Assembly (NCBI RefSeq): GCF_000961885.1
Contig: NZ_JZKH01000021.1
Location: forward strand, 33,382-97,381
Source: Streptomyces rubellomurinus
Lineage (GTDB): Bacteria; Actinomycetota; Actinomycetes; Streptomycetales; Streptomycetaceae
Direction of reading: 5' to 3'
Length of the DNA stretch: 64,000 nt
Shown: piece after piece, positions 61,443 through 64,000 of the stretch
How the letters are laid out: the number at the start of each line of letters is the position of its first letter
Position numbering within the stretch: position 1 is the stretch's first letter
Position numbers and translations under genes: made by a program
The notes under the pieces: generated by a model
Database searches by the model: none
Seen by the model: only the letters and a program-made list of their open reading frames with translations
Told to the model about the DNA's origin: nothing

Positions 61443-61874
61443 ATGCTGACCATCACCCGAGAACTCCGCGACCGGATCGTGGCCCACGCCCGCGCCGACC
61501 ACCCGGACGAGGCCTGCGGCGTGGTCGCCGGACCGGCCGGCACCGGACGGCCCGAGCGGTTCGTCCCGATGCTCAACGCCGCCCGCTCGCCCACCTTCTA
61601 CGAGTTCGACTCGGGCGACCTGCTCAAGCTCTACCGCGAGATGGACGACCGCGACGAGGAGCCGGTGATCGTCTACCACTCGCACACCGCCACCGAGGCC
61701 TACCCCTCCCGCACCGACGTGAGCTACGCCTCCGAGCCGTTCGCCCACTACGTCCTGGTCTCCACCGCCGAAGGCGCCGACGAGGACGACCCCTACCAGT
61801 TCCGCTCGTTCCGCATCGTGGACGGCGAGATCACAGAGGAAGACGTCCAGGTCGTCGAGGCCTACCCGGCCTGA
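61443..61874 (+). CDS. mec: JAMM metallopeptidase, CysO-cysteine peptidase (Mec)
   Basis: The 143-residue protein has the complete JAMM/MPN+ zinc site: Glu23 in DEACGVV, His79 and His81 in VIVYHSHTATEAYPSRTD, Ser89 and Asp92 (HxHx7SxxD). The Mycobacterium tuberculosis homologue releases cysteine from CysO-cysteine. Linkage with CysO and CysM here supports the same role. It ends in a strong hairpin; the leader peptide of cysO starts 139 bases downstream. Confidence 0.92.
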   Translation: MLTITRELRDRIVAHARADHPDEACGVVAGPAGTGRPERFVPMLNAARSPTFYEFDSGDLLKLYREMDDRDEEPVIVYHSHTATEAYPSRTDVSYASEPFAHYVLVSTAEGADEDDPYQFRSFRIVDGEITEEDVQVVEAYPA

Positions 61875-61894
61875 CCAGCACCCACCTGGACGCG

Positions 61895-61926
61895 GCCCGC
61901 CGACCCCGTGCGAGCGGTCGGCGGGC
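61895..61926 (+). terminator. Terminator of mec
   Basis: Eleven-base arms (61895-61905 and 61916-61926) pair perfectly around a ten-base loop. A second hairpin CCCGTAC/GTACGGG lies at 61926-61946. Confidence 0.8.
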
Positions 61927-62013
61927 CCGTACCGTCTCAGTACGGGAAACGGGAACATCCGCATCACGAGACGGGCATGCCCAAGCGGGCCCGGGAATCT
62001 ATACGATGAGCCC

Positions 62014-62133
62014 ATGCGTTCCGTCGATGTGAGCAACCAGGCCCCGGGCACCCGCCTCGTGGCGCGCCTGCACATCGACCTGTGCCGGCACGCCGGCGCG
62101 ATCTGTCCCGGCACGCCCGCGCGCTCGCGCTGA
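62014..62133 (+). CDS. Short leader peptide with cysteine codons upstream of cysO
   Basis: The 39-residue frame begins MRSVDVSNQAPGTRLVARLH and then has DLCRHAGAIC, with cysteine codons at 24 and 32, ending in SR. I recall a widespread actinobacterial leader-peptide family with the LHxDLCR pattern before sulfur and cysteine genes. TACGAT (62002-62007) ends seven bases before the ATG and no ribosome site exists, so translation is probably leaderless. The setting suggests cysteine-dependent attenuation of cysO-cysM. Confidence 0.75.
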   Translation: MRSVDVSNQAPGTRLVARLHIDLCRHAGAICPGTPARSR

Positions 62134-62275
62134 GCCGCCCGCCCCGCACCCCGGGCCCGCCGCCGGCGGCGCCGAGCCCCCGGCAACCGCCCGCCCGCCC
62201 GGCACCGCCCGCCCCGCCGCGCCCGCCGCGGCCCACCCTCACCTGACGTCACGACTCGCACAGGAGCGCACACCC

Positions 62276-63599
<1,324 letters not shown>

Positions 63600-63623
63600 C
63601 CGCCCGGCGCCCGCGAGGGCCTG

Positions 63624-63659
63624 ACGGTTCTAACGGTTCTATCGGTTCTAACGGTTCTG
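63624..63659. repeat. Four tandem 9-base repeats at the gene end
   Basis: ACGGTTCTA-type units repeat at 63624, 63633, 63642 and 63651 with single-base changes. On the minus strand three of the four units contain an in-frame TAG, and the second-used unit supplies the stop of the MazF-like gene. Confidence 0.85.
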
Positions 63660-64000
63660 CAGCTCGCGCTGGGCGCGGGCCCAGACCTGGCCGTCCAGCG
63701 TGCCGGCCCGGCGGCGGAAGTCCCGCAGCGGCACCTCGCGCAGCTCGTCGGTCTCCAGCCAGCTGGCCCGGCCCTGCCGGTCGCCCACCGCGCCGGGCGG
63801 CAGCGCCAGCACCCCCGGGCGCTCCGCGTGGTGCTTGCTGGTGATCTTCGCGACGGTGGCCGTCCGGCCGTTCACCCGCAGCACCAGGCACGGGCGGTCC
63901 TTCGAGCCCGGGCCGTCCTCGAACGGCACCTCGGCCCACCAGACCTCCTGCGGCCGCGGCCCGGCCGCCCCGCCGCCGGCCGGGCGCGGCCCGCTCGGCC
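63648..64000 (-). CDS. MazF/PemK-like protein (N-terminus beyond right edge)
   Basis: The frame is open to the window edge without a start codon, so the N-terminus is outside. Visible residues include EVWWAEVPFEDGPGSKDRPCLVL, written here in part as WWAEVPFEDGPGSKDRP, then VNGRTATVAKITSKHHAERPG. The GDI/GSKxRPxLVL pattern and the ITS strand are those of the MazF/PemK toxin fold. No antitoxin is visible inside the window. Core-chromosome location and lack of partner make a housekeeping or RNase role possible. Confidence 0.75.
   Translation of the reverse strand, partial: PSGPRPAGGGAAGPRPQEVWWAEVPFEDGPGSKDRPCLVLRVNGRTATVAKITSKHHAERPGVLALPPGAVGDRQGRASWLETDELREVPLRDFRRRAGTLDGQVWARAQRELQNR

Overview
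The window is high-GC actinobacterial chromosome, almost certainly from the family Streptomycetaceae (Streptomyces or Kitasatospora). The signs are third-position G/C bias in every gene, frequent GTG and TTG starts, several probable leaderless promoters, two SsgA-like sporulation proteins, a tmRNA with a Streptomyces-type tag, and gene orders that I recall from Streptomyces coelicolor. It is ordinary core chromosome: I see no insertion sequence, prophage, CRISPR array or secondary-metabolite cluster.

Layout. 0-19.3 kb is a conserved core block: two PASTA-less Ser/Thr kinases, a secreted GH12 glucanase, prfB, ftsE-ftsX, a C-terminal processing protease, smpB and ssrA (trans-translation), a HelD-type RNA polymerase recycling helicase, a probable structured small RNA on the minus strand (12281-12406), an ACT-domain malic enzyme, an HU protein with a folded leader, murA, a YqgE protein, a DUF3039 protein and a GH20 hexosaminidase. 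19.6-24 kb is a translationally coupled three-gene molybdenum hydroxylase-like operon, followed by tRNA-Cys. 24.3-26.2 kb holds a guanidine-III (mini-ykkC) riboswitch controlling a Gdx-type SMR guanidinium exporter, then an MFS transporter. 26.2-32.5 kb is cell-envelope: a Tat lipoprotein of the polysaccharide-deacetylase type, and a coupled operon of class F sortase, membrane esterase and an MprF-like aminoacyl-phosphatidylglycerol synthase with a pseudo-rhomboid N-terminus.

32.7-38.5 kb holds an SsgA-like protein, an XPB-like helicase, an IclR regulator resembling SsgR, a Lon-like S16 protease, an AsnC regulator and a protein equal to only the N-terminal half of 4-hydroxyphenylpyruvate dioxygenase. 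I recall counterparts of this block from a different place in S. coelicolor than the flanks, so there may be a rearrangement. 38.5-46.6 kb has a two-component system, a GT87 mannosyltransferase-like protein, a second SsgA-like protein, and two RDD membrane proteins. 46.8-50.8 kb has endonuclease V and a three-gene type VII secretion remnant: two WXG100-like proteins and a mycosin protease. 50.8-56.4 kb is more variable: an acetyltransferase, a divergent HxlR regulator/NAD(P)-binding pair, a DinB-like protein, a sigma-like protein, a gene-poor stretch with tandem repeats, and an AbiEi-like protein.

56.4-64 kb returns to core: NAD salvage (pncA, pncB) divergent from clpS, an amino acid permease, and a complete CysO-dependent cysteine pathway: JAMM peptidase Mec, a short cysteine-containing leader peptide, the sulfur carrier CysO with a two-residue extension after its diglycine, and CysM. 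A MazF/PemK-like gene runs off the right edge.
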